Below, in pieces: positions 51,530-63,091 of a stretch of 64,000 nucleotides of DNA. A program made the translations under genes and the position numbers. The stretch is from Nomia melanderi. Taxonomy: Eukaryota > Arthropoda > Insecta > Hymenoptera > Halictidae. The first letter of the stretch is position 1. Each line of letters begins with the position of its first letter. The stretch covers positions 1,302,001 to 1,366,000 of the forward strand of contig NC_135008.1 in the NCBI RefSeq assembly GCF_051020985.1, written 5' to 3'. A model generated the notes under the pieces. It was given only the letters and a program-made list of their open reading frames with translations, made no database searches and was not told the origin of the DNA.

Positions 51530-51625
51530 TGTATTATCTCCAAATGAAACTTCCACCTGAAGTAGAATGGAAAATTTTGTTGTATTTCTTCAAATTGTCG
51601 ATAGGAAAATATTGCACTTGAAAAT
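51530..51625 (+). mobile_element. Family E fragment
   Basis: It matches the interior of the 56037 element: CTGAAGTAGAATGGAAAATT, then CAAATTGTCGATAGGAAAAT. Both ends are missing. Confidence 0.6.
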
Positions 51626-54600
51626 ATTGAATTCCAAAATTAACGGACGTCCAATGTTCCGCGTGTTTCGCGAGGAGAGCGTTCCCATAGATTTCCCGTA
51701 AGAAAAGTATGAAACCCATAGATCGCCGGGAACTTTTCGGAAATATCTTCGTCGACGAAATTTCGATTTGCTCCGGAAGGCGTTTCGCCGCGTTTATTCT
51801 TTCAATCCACGTCCGGGAGAAGTTTCTTCCTTATCCGGGCGAAATTCAGCATCTGATATCGTCCTCCGGATTTCCGTTCGGCTCCCCTCCGCTCACCGGG
51901 ACTCGGGCGCGGATAATAATCATTCGAAACCGAATCAGTCGAACGCGCGACAGCTTCGGGCGAACGTGATCGAACGTTCTTACCCGATTCGATTCGAAAT
52001 TTTAATAAACTGAATATTCGTTCCTCGATCTCTCCCCGGCATCGTATCGCCGTGAGAATAAATTTCGAATTTCCATTCGGCGAATCGAACGCTCTCTGGA
52101 ACCTACGAAGTAATGACGCTCGAAACATCTCGGTCAGATCGTTTTTGGAACTTTCCTTAGAGAAAGGTTTGAAGAACTTTTTGTTATGACGTATGAAAGA
52201 CATTGTATAAAAGAATATTGTACATCCACTGTAAATCGAATAGAATAATGATTCATTTGCAAACAGATTAATTTCGAATTCGATTCATTTGCTGTGGCTT
52301 AGGTTACTTTGAAAATTAGATAGGTTAATATATTAACTAGCATATCTTTAATTACTATTATTGATTACTGCTTTCTTACCAATATTTACGTTAACTGCAA
52401 ATTGAAATAAGCAGAACATTGAATCTATGAACTTTAAGAATTTGCTGCTCAACTAATCTTCGTTACATTTTTTATATTATATTTTGCGCGAGCGATTCGA
52501 TTGATCGATTGTAACGAGTATTTACGACTGTTTCCCTCAACTCGACAAGCCATTGCAGATGCAATACGTCGAAGAGACAAAACGATCGCGAGCACGAAAG
52601 GATAGCGAGGAAACAGTAAACGAAAGTAAGTCGGAGTCTCGTTCGAACGGTAAATCGGCGAAACACGGAAAGTTTCAGTTGACTTAACAATAAGACACGC
52701 GTAGCGAGCAAAGTAAACGAAATTTCTTCGCGCTGTCCGCAGCGCCGTTCCACTTTATTATAGAAATTCTCGCGAGTATGTAGCGCAGTTTAATTAATCC
52801 GAGCCGTTGAAGCTCCTTCGCTGAAGTTCCAACTCAAACATTTCACTCGTGAACTTAATCGTGAGCTGCAAAAAAAAGATCAACCGTGCAATGAGTTCGG
52901 ATAAATATTTAAAGTATCGACGGCAATTCCCGCAATGTTATGATATTTCAATAACGAAGTTTCCACGGGGTTTTTCGCCGTTATAAAGTAATTACAACTT
53001 TCGAAAGAAATTTCGCGTCAATTTTATCCTTTAGAATGCACTAAAATGCAGTGCCTTGCAGAAACTATGCACGGTATTACAAACTAATATAGAACGACAC
53101 TAGCAACAGCTCCTATTGTTTCGAATATCATCGCGCAACATTCATTGGGCAAGCTATAGTGGACAGTCGAACGAGAAACTTAATGAAGAAAGATGAATTG
53201 ATTAACCTCGACCGCTGCGGAAGAACAATCTGCTTTGGTCAAGATCGCGCGGGTCATCGGTCACCATTAAGTTTCGCTCGACGAATGTATTCCTCATTTC
53301 GAGTCCCCAACGAATGACGTAAACTATCAGCAACTATTAAAAATAACTTCAAAGTGAGATTACTTTGAAACTCGTATATTCCGATAACTCAGATTATACC
53401 AAAGAAAATAGAGAGTTCTCGCAGATTTCCTATTTCCACATAAATCATCAAGAATCCATTTTCGAACCTACGATCTAACAAACTTACTTCCAGCGTCAAT
53501 TTCCTTTCCAATAAATCTTCGCCGATAACACCGGCGGACCGCAGAAACAGAAAATTTTCACAAATTCGTTTCTGTCTCTCCATAAATCACCGAAAATCCA
53601 CTTTCTAGCTCAGAAATCGCACAATCATCCAACGACTCCTTTCTTACGTCAAGGTTTAACCTTTCGCATTATATCTCTTCGCATTTATCATTCATAATTC
53701 ATTAGGAAATAACGTTGAGTGTTATGACTCATCGAACGCGATTAACTGGTTAATACAGATATCTTATTCGTAATCCGTTCGAAACGGAGAAGAGTTCTAT
53801 GCTTATACTTTACGTTTATTATGAAGCATTGCGATTAACCCTTGGCACTTCAGGTTGTTTTGTAATCTATTATTCTTACATCCACCCTTCTTAAAAATAC
53901 CTTAACCTACGTTAAAAATTCCAGATACCACAATACCGACAACCGCGCCGAACGGTTACGCATATTCCCGTTGTTTTTTCAAGAACCGCGCTCGCCAGGT
54001 CCCGTAAATTATAAAAACGTTCGCCGCGGGGATGACAATCTCCGTCGAGAGATGGAGCCGGCTCAATAAATCCCGGCACGCGCGTGTGGGCGCCGCTCCA
54101 CGGGAAAGCGCTTTTATTTACGAGGCGGACTAATCAAAACGATATTCGTTTCCGTTAATCCGAATCCTTAGTGGCAATTAAACCGTGCCTGGCCGTGCCG
54201 TCCATCATGCTCGGGGGTTTAACGGCGAGCCTGGCCCGCCGGCTCGTGGAAAACCCGTGTCGGACACGGTCATGATTGTCATTCGCGTGCTGAAAGGTTG
54301 ATATGAAAAGAGACGAAGACCCCTGGGAACAATGAACACCGGGACAACGGGCAGCTTTCAATTTTTTTCTCCTCTCCTCTCGCTGAATACATCTCTGCCT
54401 CTTGCTACCTGGCGCGGACGAGTCGAAAAAAACGCGAGAGAAAGAAAAAATACACTTCGAGCACGGCTGACGAAAGATTGACGGGATCCCGGGGAGGATA
54501 TGATCGGTGCTCGAGTTAGGAAAGACCGTTCGCTTGTAATTAATTCCGATTGATTGGGAATTCTACTGATACATACGTAGGTAACTTCGAATTGTAATTA

Positions 54601-56036
54601 TCACATTTTCTTTCCTATATCATATCTGAATTAATAATTAATAGCGTGTGCACATAATACCAAATATCAATGATTACGCAGCAAATGCTAACCATAATGA
54701 CATATCGACTGCTAATCACCGAACAGAATAACGCATTGAAAACAGTCTACTCAGAAACCTTCAAAACATTCAACTCACGAAATTCCCCTGTTAACACCGT
54801 TGTCGCGGTGTAAGGGGTGATTGAATATTCGCGGCGAATACGTTTGCAAGGTATTTATTAACGCAAATGAGAGTTCGGAGGCGAAACTGGTAATGGCTTC
54901 TTCGCGCCTTTCCGCCGTATTTATTTTCGAGGGTGGAGCTAATTCCCTTCTCCGACGTCACCTCGATTTTTTGCAGGGGAAGAATCGTGAATTTCTAATC
55001 CGAAATTTCTTTTCCGAGCCGCGCTGACCGAACAAGCCTTAACGGAACATGGCTGGCAGCGGTTATGATAGGGTGGCCTATTCAGCTACGCACGTATAAA
55101 AAGTGTAAAATATTTTCGCCGACTCACATACCTTAGGGTAAGCTTAATTTCCTATACTTAAACATCTGTAAGTGATCAATGCTATTTCCTACCAACGCGA
55201 GAAAACAATTACAATTAATTCCAATGAAATTCACGCAACACTCCTCGAGCGCGTCCTCCGCGAGACCAGATAAATCACATTCCGACGTGTTTACAGTTAC
55301 AAGATACCCGGGCCCATTTCGGTAATGAATCGGCCGAATTGTTTCGATAAACGCGCGCGGCCGACTCGAGGCTCGAAAGGATTTCGCTGTTCGGCGAAAA
55401 CATTTCCATGAAAATTCGATGCGGCCGGATACACGGTCCCTCTATTTACGCCGACAGTGCCGAACTTTCGGAGGTCGACGGTCGCCGGCGTCGCGACGAG
55501 CCGAGTCGACCGGGGCGAAACCAATATCACGATCCGCGGCGGTCGCAGGACTTCCTCTCTCTCCGGGATCCGGCCAGGCTGCGCGTTGCATTGATTGATC
55601 CGTTCGCCGCGGCTGGTCTAATTTCTGCGGTCACGAAAAGGCCCTTCATCTCAGGATGCCGACAATAGTTCTGGCTCCTCTTCCCTTTGAAGCACCCTCC
55701 GGCCCGGGACGAGGCGTGTTTAAGATTACTTCGAACGGGAGAACCCGTCTCGCCGCCTCAAAGAAACTCATCGCCGCCCAGGATTTCCTCCCGACGCGTT
55801 TCTCCTTCTTCCCCGCGCCCTTTTCTTGTCCGGATTTCGATCTCGATCAACGGTTATCCGTGTCGAACACCGAGTCCCCGACTTTTTGCCAACTATTCGG
55901 CTACGTGACTTCGTTACCCGCGTTGTTAACACTGGAACTGGTTAACAGTGGATGGGATCGGTTTCTGTATGTTTGCACTGAATAGGGGTATGCACTTTTG
56001 CAGAGACCTTTGAAGCGAGGTTTGTGGGGAAGTGAA

Positions 56037-56452
56037 CTTAGCCCTTTCACTGCTGCTGGCGTCTAAAGGCGCTTTAGATATTTGCTTTCGGTGTACTGTA
56101 TGAATTCTAATTCGGTTACAACTTTCGTTAGTCGTATATTATATAAATGTGCTTATTTTGGAGTAGTTTCGTTGGGTTCGATTCTGTTGCGATGGTTTCG
56201 AGGTGAAACTTTCATGTTTGCAAGTTGTAAATACATGATTTCATTAGATTTCTAAACTAATTTAAAAAGAGTCAATGTTGTGCATTACCCACGGATCAAA
56301 GCAAACTGTTTTGCTATTGTCAATGTATTATCTTCAACTGAAATTTCCAGCTGAAGTAGAGTGGAAAATTTTATTGCATTTCTTACAAACTGTCGATAGT
56401 AAAATGGTACCTGAGCTTAGTAACGGAAGTAAATAGTACGCCGAGGGATTAA
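56037..56452 (+). mobile_element. TTAA element, family E, uninterrupted copy
   Basis: The left end is TTAGCCCTTTCACTGC and the right end CGCCGAGGGATTAA, with a body of about 408 bp. It provides the empty site for the insertion seen at 9583-9760. Confidence 0.7.
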
Positions 56453-57769
56453 AACAGGATGAAATCGGTAGATGGTTCTCTTATTGTACATTTTTTATGT
56501 ATTCAGTATCTAAAGTTGATAGAATCTGCAAATGTTCTTTGTACTTCAGCGAATCTTCGTCTGCAAATGGTTAATTATCACCAGCAGAGGAACGTCCGGT
56601 GCTTTTTCACAATGTAGAACAGCTCCAGTAATGAAATTCACCGGTGATTCCATAGAAGCATAAGCTGGGATATTTTGTAAAATTAAACAGCACGATGACT
56701 GCGATAATAGTTTTAATTCCATAATTTTCGGGAGATTAGCGCAGCCGCGCGTGAGACTTTTTCGTAACGAAGCCTTCGCTCGTATTTTTTGACTATTGCT
56801 CGGCAGGTCCGCCGGGATTTTAGAATTTCTGAAGGTAATTGGAGTTTCAAGGAGTCGCCGGTGAACTGGAACTAACTGTTATTCGAATTAGTTCGGTTAA
56901 ATGTTCGATTAACGTAATTAACTGAATGAACTCTTCCTGGTCTAGATGATAATTATTCCTGAATCGTAGCACGATTATACAGAGACTAAGAACGCATGAT
57001 TTCCTGGAAAAATTCGCACTCGATAATCAATTATTAAATTAACATTATGAGATACAATGAATATGCATGAGTCTCTGCAAATAAATACACATAAATGAAT
57101 AAAATACTCATAATTTCTTATAGATATTCATCAGAATATTAAACAGAATACACAATGTTGAAGTACAATACAATATTAACACCACAAATGTACACAATTT
57201 ACTTTCATTTGATAAATTTACTTACTCTTTCCCCGAAAAAAGCTGTTTTCCTATAAGAATATTGAAAATTATTATTCATGAAATTTTTCTACCTATAAAA
57301 TATACATTTCATAACATGAATAAATACCATCTTACAATTCTTCTCGTCTACAAGCTGAAAAAGTTATCAATTTTCCAATTATTTTAATTATACGGAATAA
57401 TGAACAAGCTGAAAAGTACACAAGTTAAACAACTCCCTTCGTCATTCATCAGAAACGTAAAAATAATCTGAATACTCACTTGCCGATGATACCTGTGTAT
57501 TTAAAATTGAAATAACAAAATTATCGCAGCCAATTAGCCTAACATAGTCCTTCACAGAAAATATTTTACTCAGGATAATGTCAGTTGCCCGGGTCTCACC
57601 GCGTGGAGGTTGCTGCGAGCGGAGACCCCGGGAGGTGGATGGAAATTCAATTCCACCGACCTCCCTCCTCCAACGTATAAATCTTATGTTTAACGCACGC
57701 ATATTTCTAACTTAGCTTAGCCTTAATTAAGAATAACTTAAATTACACAATCATCGCAGTAAGGGGAGT

Positions 57770-57829
57770 GAATCAAGGAAGAAGTCCTTGATTCGATCAT
57801 CGTTCCAATCAGAGAAGAAGTCTCTGATA
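57770..57829 (+). other. Twin hairpin module (AGAAG loops), first of six
   Basis: The stem AATCAAGGA / TCCTTGATT and a second stem ATCAGAGA / TCTCTGAT each close the same loop, AGAAG. The modules recur at 57949-58008, 58694-58755, 58844-58900, 59019-59078 and, decayed, 60418-60477. Whether they fold as RNA is inference. Confidence 0.6.
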
Positions 57830-59669
57830 GCAAGAGCAAAGTCAGGTGTTACAATCTTAATTCTAACTTAACTTAGCGGATGTAACTTAGACTATTACAA
57901 TGATCGCAGATATGTCGAGCAATTATCAGGCCAACAAGCAAAGGGAGTGAATCAAGGAAGAAGTCCATGATTCGATAATTCGAGTAATCAGAGAAGAAGT
58001 CTCTGATTGAAAACAGGCAAAGTGAGGGTGACGCGAGGCAAACCGCGATCAGACCAGTCAGCCCACCGTGCCGAGTTTACGATGCTCCCTAGTCATCGGA
58101 ACAGAAGATGATCTTCACCGGCGCCACCTTCCCCCATTAACTCCCCGGCGCCTCGTCCTCAGAGAGGATTGGAGGCGAATTACAGGAAGTAGGTTCCCGT
58201 GGCGATTTATGGTTCCAATGGGTCAGGCGAACCGGTCGCCCTACCCACGGAGTGCACACCGGCAACTGGGTACCGATTCCGGCTCCACCATCATGATCCG
58301 ATGAGGTCGGTCACACCGAGGTACGAGAACGGCGGAATGGCTGATGTGACGCGCGGCCCGATCCACTTGCATTCATGGCTAAGTGAATCGGAATAGGAGA
58401 AACAAGCGGAATTATTAGATTAAGTAAATAATAATTAATTAAAGAATAACTGCTCCTCATATGTAGACAATTTCGCAGCCATTGGCCTAGCAGCATCCTC
58501 GATAGGAACTACTCTGTCGGCGATGCTGCTAGTTTCCAGGTCTACCACGTGGAGGTTGCTGCGAATGAGACCCTGGGAGGTGGATGGAAATTCAATTCCA
58601 CCGACCTCCCGTTCTACATCTAAATCTTATTTTTATCTTTAACTTCTAATTTCTAACTTACACTACAGTACACAATCACCGCAGTAAAGGGAGTGAATCA
58701 AGGAAGAAGTCCTTGATTCGATCATCATTCCAATTAGAAAAGAAGTCTCTGATTCAACAAGAGCAAGATCAGGGGTTACAAACTTAATTCTAACTTAACT
58801 TAGCGGATAACTTAGATTATTACAATAATCGCAGTAGAGGGAGTGAATCAAGGAAGAAGTCCTTGATTCGATCATTCCAATCAGAGAAGAAGTCTCTGTT
58901 TCAGCAAGAGCAAAGTCAGGTGTTACAAACTTAATTCTAACTTTAGCTTAGATAACTTAGACTATTACAATGATCGCAGATATGTCGAGCAATTATCGGG
59001 CCGAGAAGCAAAGGGAGTGAATCAAGGAAGAAGTCCATGATTCGATAATTCGAGTAATCAGAGAAGAAGTCTCTGATTGAAAACAGGCAAAATGAGGGTG
59101 ACGCGAAGCAAACCGCGATCAGACCAGTCAGCCCACCGTGCCGAGTTACGATGCTCCCTAGTCACCGGAACAGAAGATGATCTCCACCGGCGTCGCCTTC
59201 CCCCATTAACTTCCCCACGCCCCGTCCTCAGGGAGGATTAGAGACGGATTACAAAGAAGTAGGTTTCCCGCTACGATTTACGGCTTCAATGGGTCAGGCG
59301 AACCGGTCGCCCTACCCACGGAGTGCACACCGGCAACTGGCTACCGATTCCGGACTCCACCATCATGATCCGATGATTCGGTCACACCGAGGTACGAGAA
59401 CGGCAGTATGGCTGATATGACACACGGCCCGATCCACTTGCATTCATGGCTAAGTGAACCGGAATAGGAGAAATAAGCGGAATTATTACATTAAGTAAAT
59501 AATAATTAATTAACTAATTAGTTAATAATTTATTAAAGAATAACTGCTCGTCATATGTAGACAATTTCGCAGCCATTGGCCTAGCAGCATCCTCGATAGA
59601 AATTATTCTGTCGGCGATGCCGCTAGTTTCCAGGTCTACCACGTTCTACGTCTAAGTCTTATGTTTATC

Positions 59670-59765
59670 GCACTTATTTTTAACGCACTTATTTTTAACG
59701 CACTTATTTTTAACGCACTTATTTTTAACGCACTTATTTTTAACGCACTTATTTTTAACGCACTT
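59670..59765. repeat. 15-bp minisatellite (GCACTTATTTTTAAC)
   Basis: About six and a half units, nearly perfect. Because 15 is a multiple of three, both strands appear as open pentapeptide repeats. These are not genes. Confidence 0.92.
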
Positions 59766-59768
59766 AGT

Positions 59769-60335
59769 AATAATCCCACGACGGCTGTTTTCTTTCTTGA
59801 GCCTGAAATGAAGTATCCCACGGTGGATGATCGACGTCTTCTTTCACACGCTTATTTCTAACGCACTTATTACTAACGCAATTATTACTAACGCAATTAT
59901 TAACGCACTTAATAATAATCCCACGGTGGCTGTTTTCTCTCTTGAGTCTGTAATTGAAGAATCCAACGGCGGATGATCGACGTCTTCTTTCGCAAGCTTA
60001 TTTCTAACGCACTTATTAATAACGCACTTATTAATAACGCACTTATTAATAACGCACTTATTAATAACGCACTTATTAATAACGCACTTAATAATAATCC
60101 CACGACGGCTGTTTTCTTTCTTGTGTCTGAAACTGAAGAATCCCACGGCGGATGGTCGACGTCTTCTTTCGCACGCTTATTTCTAACTTAGCCTAGCCTT
60201 AACGCACTTATCACTAACGCACTTATTTTTAACGCACTTAATAATAATCCCACGACGGCTGTTTTCTTTCTTGAGCCTGAAATTGAAGAATCCCACGGCG
60301 GATGATCGACGTCTTCTTTCGCACGCTTATTTCTA
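59769..60335. repeat. Four-copy subrepeat of 144-180 bp
   Basis: Copies start AATAATCCCACG at 59769, 59913, 60093 and 60243. They continue GGCTGTTTTCTYTCTTG and GATGATCGACGTCTTCTTTC (GATGGTCGACG in the third). They are separated by TTAAC-type minisatellite tracts. Confidence 0.85.
60009..60095. repeat. 15-bp minisatellite (GCACTTATTAATAAC)
   Basis: About six units, a variant of the 59670 array. Confidence 0.9.
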
Positions 60336-60819
60336 ACTTAGTATAATAGCCTTAGAAAACTATACATCGGTCGCCGCTGGCGAACAATTATCGGGCCAAA
60401 AAAGGACAGAAATACGAAGCAAGAAAGAAGTCCTTGATTCGTTTCACGCTGAAGTCAAAGAAGAAGTCTCTGATTAAAAAGCAGCAAAATCAGGGTGACG
60501 CGAGCAATCCGCTGTGAACCCGGCCAGTTCCACAGCGCTGAATCACTTGCACAACATGGCAACGTGAATCGGAATAAATAGAGACAAGCGAGATAGATGA
60601 CTCTAAAGGATAACTGCTCGCTACATTTGTACATGAATTATACAATGTCGCAGCCGATCGGCCCAGCATTATCCTCGACAGGAATTACTCTATCGGCGAT
60701 AATGCTGGTTTCCAGGCCCACCACGAGGAGGTTGCTGCGAGGGACCCATTCCTGTTCGCGAATTAACCCCTTGCTCTTTCGTTTCTTTCTCAATCATGAT
60801 CGATACGATTATTTTGGCG

Positions 60820-61040
60820 TTAACTCTTTGCACTCGGAAGTATTTCGCTGGAAATATTCAACGTTTTCGAATTAGACGAAGACGATGCTTTTTTAAATGA
60901 ACTCAAAGAAAAGTCACAAGTAAATTGAGAGACGAAGCTTTTTTATCAGAATGTTTCATACGCCGATGTATTGTACACAGTTCAATATTAAATATCAAAT
61001 TTTATAGTTTTACTGCATCGAATCAAGTGGTGTGATCATT
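60820..61040 (+). mobile_element. piggyBac-like MITE, family A, right end decayed
   Basis: It starts TTAACTCTTTGCACTCGGAA and keeps the internal CAATATTAAATATCAAATTT and TCAAGTGGTGTGA of the 8834 copy. The terminal GAGTGCAAAGGG is lost. Confidence 0.65.
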
Positions 61041-61093
61041 GATGATAGAAGAATATTTAAGTGGTATTCCAAAGAATCGAGTAATATTTATGA

Positions 61094-61301
61094 TTAACCC
61101 CCTTTGCACTCCGAATTTCTTTTGCATTTTTTTCTCGATAACTCTGTATTATGATAATTGATTTGAAATGCATTTGAAGGAATAATTAGTTTGTAGAGAG
61201 CGGTTTAAATGATTCTTACTAATAATATTGAAAACAACGTAATATAATTTATATGAAAAATATATTGACAAGGAATCACAACTGTGAATAAAAAGGGTTA
61301 A
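61094..61301. mobile_element. TTAA-flanked MITE related to family A
   Basis: TTAA lies at both ends. The left end is CCCCCTTTGCACTCCG and the right end AAAAAGGG, with a body of 200 bp. Confidence 0.65.
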
Positions 61302-61824
61302 ACTCTGTTTGAAATCTTCACCGCGAGTCTGACACAGTTATTGTAAAAGCAAAAGGTTATTACAAAGTTCTTTCTGCGAGATATCCGGCTTATAGTAACA
61401 ATATATAATAAATAATGATAAATGTAAAATAGCTTAAATAATAATCGATAGATTGCGAATTTTTATGCGTTCGTAGGAAATTTCAAAGTTGCACGGAATG
61501 TGCAAAATACGAAGAAACATAAGAGTATTAAATATTCAAATCTTGGTGCTGTTTTACAATATTTGCTGGAAAAAACAATTTTCTATTGCAATTCTATGTC
61601 TTCAATTATATTCTGAAAACGTTTTAATTCGCATAAAAGTTCACAGTCTAATAATACTAATAAATAAATAAGAAGTAAGTAAAGTAGTTTACAATAGATG
61701 TGGAATAATAGTAACGCATATACATATAACGCAAATACAATCATTAACATACGAGTACCATAATTATTAGTCAGATGATATCAAAATAATTGTGACATGC
61801 TTAAAAAATATCATGCAACTGCTG

Positions 61825-61845
61825 GGAACCAACGCTTGGTTCCAA
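61825..61845. repeat. Perfect short hairpin
   Basis: GGAACCAA and TTGGTTCC are separated by three bases. A related inverted pair (CGAACC, GGTTCG) occurs near 62160-62178. Confidence 0.6.
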
Positions 61846-62077
61846 ATATTTTTCGGGGACATCAAATTTCGCAATATCATTATACGATTTGATTCAAAGA
61901 TATAAAATAACTGAGAAACGCGTTATTTCGCGAAGCTATTTTATAAAACGATGAATTGAATATGAAACACGAACGCGAATGGTGCTTCGTCAACCACAAC
62001 TCTAATTTATTCTGTATAAAATACAAAAACCACCCGTGCACCTTTATTTCTTTTTACGCAACTCTATGTGGGGAATT

Positions 62078-62158
62078 TCATGCAGCCATTTTAGACTGCA
62101 AGGACCAGATGCAGTCATTTTAAACTGCAAGCATCAGATGCAGCCATTTTGGCCACTG
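62078..62158. repeat. About three copies of a 30-bp repeat
   Basis: ATGCAGCCATTTTAGACTGC, ATGCAGTCATTTTAAACTGC and ATGCAGCCATTTTGGCCACT follow one another with short linkers (AAGGACCAG, AAGCATCAG). Confidence 0.75.
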
Positions 62159-62213
62159 CGAACCAACGTGCGGTTCGAGCAATGGTTCCAGCATGTTTCT
62201 GGGCATTATTTAA

Positions 62214-62510
62214 ATCGCAACACTAAGAAAACGCGTTCAATAAATATCGCAACACTAAGAAAACACGTTCAATAAATATCGCACCACTAATAAAACGCGT
62301 TCAATAAATATCGCACCACTAATAAAACGCGTTGAATAAATATCGCAACACTGAGAAAACGCGTTCAATAAATATCGCGACACTAAGAAAACGCGTTCAA
62401 TAAAATCGCAACACTAAAAAATCACGTTCAATAAATGTCGCACCACTAAGAAAACACGTTCAATAAATATCGAACACTAAAAGAAACACATTCGATCAAT
62501 ATTTCAACTG
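62214..62510. repeat. 32-bp minisatellite, about nine units
   Basis: The unit is ATCGCAACACTAAGAAAACG followed by CGTTCAATAAAT. Variants include CACCACTAATAAAA and ACACGTT, and the array decays after about 62440. Units abut without unique spacers. Confidence 0.92.
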
Positions 62511-62817
62511 TAATTACAAAAACAATTGTAACAAACCGCGATCATTCAATATCGCGACACTATACAACATCAAAATCGATTATTCTTTCAATCGCAACGC
62601 TATCACCACGAAAACATAATATCAAACTATAATTGAGCATTACAATAATCTTATCAAACGCGACTTGTCTGCGTACGCAACTCTATCATTAAAATTATTT
62701 CAGAGAACAACTAAAATTGATTTTAATCAAAATCACGATTACATTATTCGCAACGCTAATTAAAAATCGCGAAATGCCCATTATTGCTGGACGATGGGGC
62801 GGCTGTGGCCAGCCCAA

Positions 62818-62851
62818 ACTAACTACAACTACAACTACAACTACAACTACT
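62818..62851. repeat. AACTAC microsatellite
   Basis: About five hexamer units. It abuts the transposase relic. Confidence 0.9.
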
Positions 62852-62874
62852 ATAATTAATGTGAGTACAGTGAC

Positions 62875-63091
62875 AAAGTAGTGACATGAGAATGACGCAC
62901 CATTTACATGCTAAAATGGAGCGCCATTGATAGTTGCCCTCTTGAGCGACATTTTGTCGGGGCCTCTTCGGCATATAGCCTCTTGCTTTCTTCGGCACTT
63001 TGCCATTCCTGTTAAATAAAGTTGCTCGATGTCGAACCAGCATAATCAACAAATCAAAAAGGATTGTCAATCTTTTGAAATGGTTATAGAA
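62875..63091 (-). pseudogene. piggyBac-like transposase relic
   Basis: The minus-strand frame (within 62819-63139) reads FYNHFKRLTILFDLL, then VRHRATLFNRNGKVPKKARG, then NVAQEGN and ILACKW. The order and spacing resemble the piggyBac transposase section where an FYxS motif is followed by GTLRxNRKGxPK and then LxxKWxDKR. The expected Asp-Asn before FYN is Lys-Ser here and the KWxDKR motif is broken, so it is inactive. The rest of the transposase was not found. Alternative: chance similarity. Confidence 0.5.

Larger units (their letters stand above)
35236..57524 (+). other. First part of the last visible 5-HT7 intron (no exon found)
   Basis: The sequence begins with donor GTGAGTAAA. I searched by eye for TM6 and TM7 coding motifs and found none. 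Contents are local tandem duplications (36376-36740, 41040-41260, 48371-48830), an AAT microsatellite near 39490 and several TTAA MITEs. Open frames of 60-150 codons are unrecognised and lie mostly in GC-rich islands. The stretch 57000-57480 is very AT-rich. Confidence 0.6.
57525..60760. repeat. Higher-order tandem array, period 0.95-1.1 kb, structured
   Basis: Units begin with CGCAGCC at 57525, 58474, 59568 and 60649 (the last is partial). Each starts with a hairpin block, followed by GAGGTTGCTGCGA. Units 1 and 2 then share a GGAGGTGG...CCGACCTCC inverted block, subrepeats with paired hairpins, and a GC-rich segment (CAGACCAGTCAGCCCACCG, CGGTCGCCCTACCCACGG). Unit 3 has 15-bp minisatellites in place of the GC-rich segment. 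There is no protein-coding signal and I do not recognise the family. Confidence 0.85.

Noticed and set aside
59636..60191. Open frames encoding pentapeptide repeats on both strands
   Set aside because: They arise from 15-bp minisatellites that are open in several frames at once; there is no gene structure.
62214..62510. CRISPR-like regular repeat
   Set aside because: Units abut with no unique spacers and the context is a eukaryotic intron or flank; it is a minisatellite.
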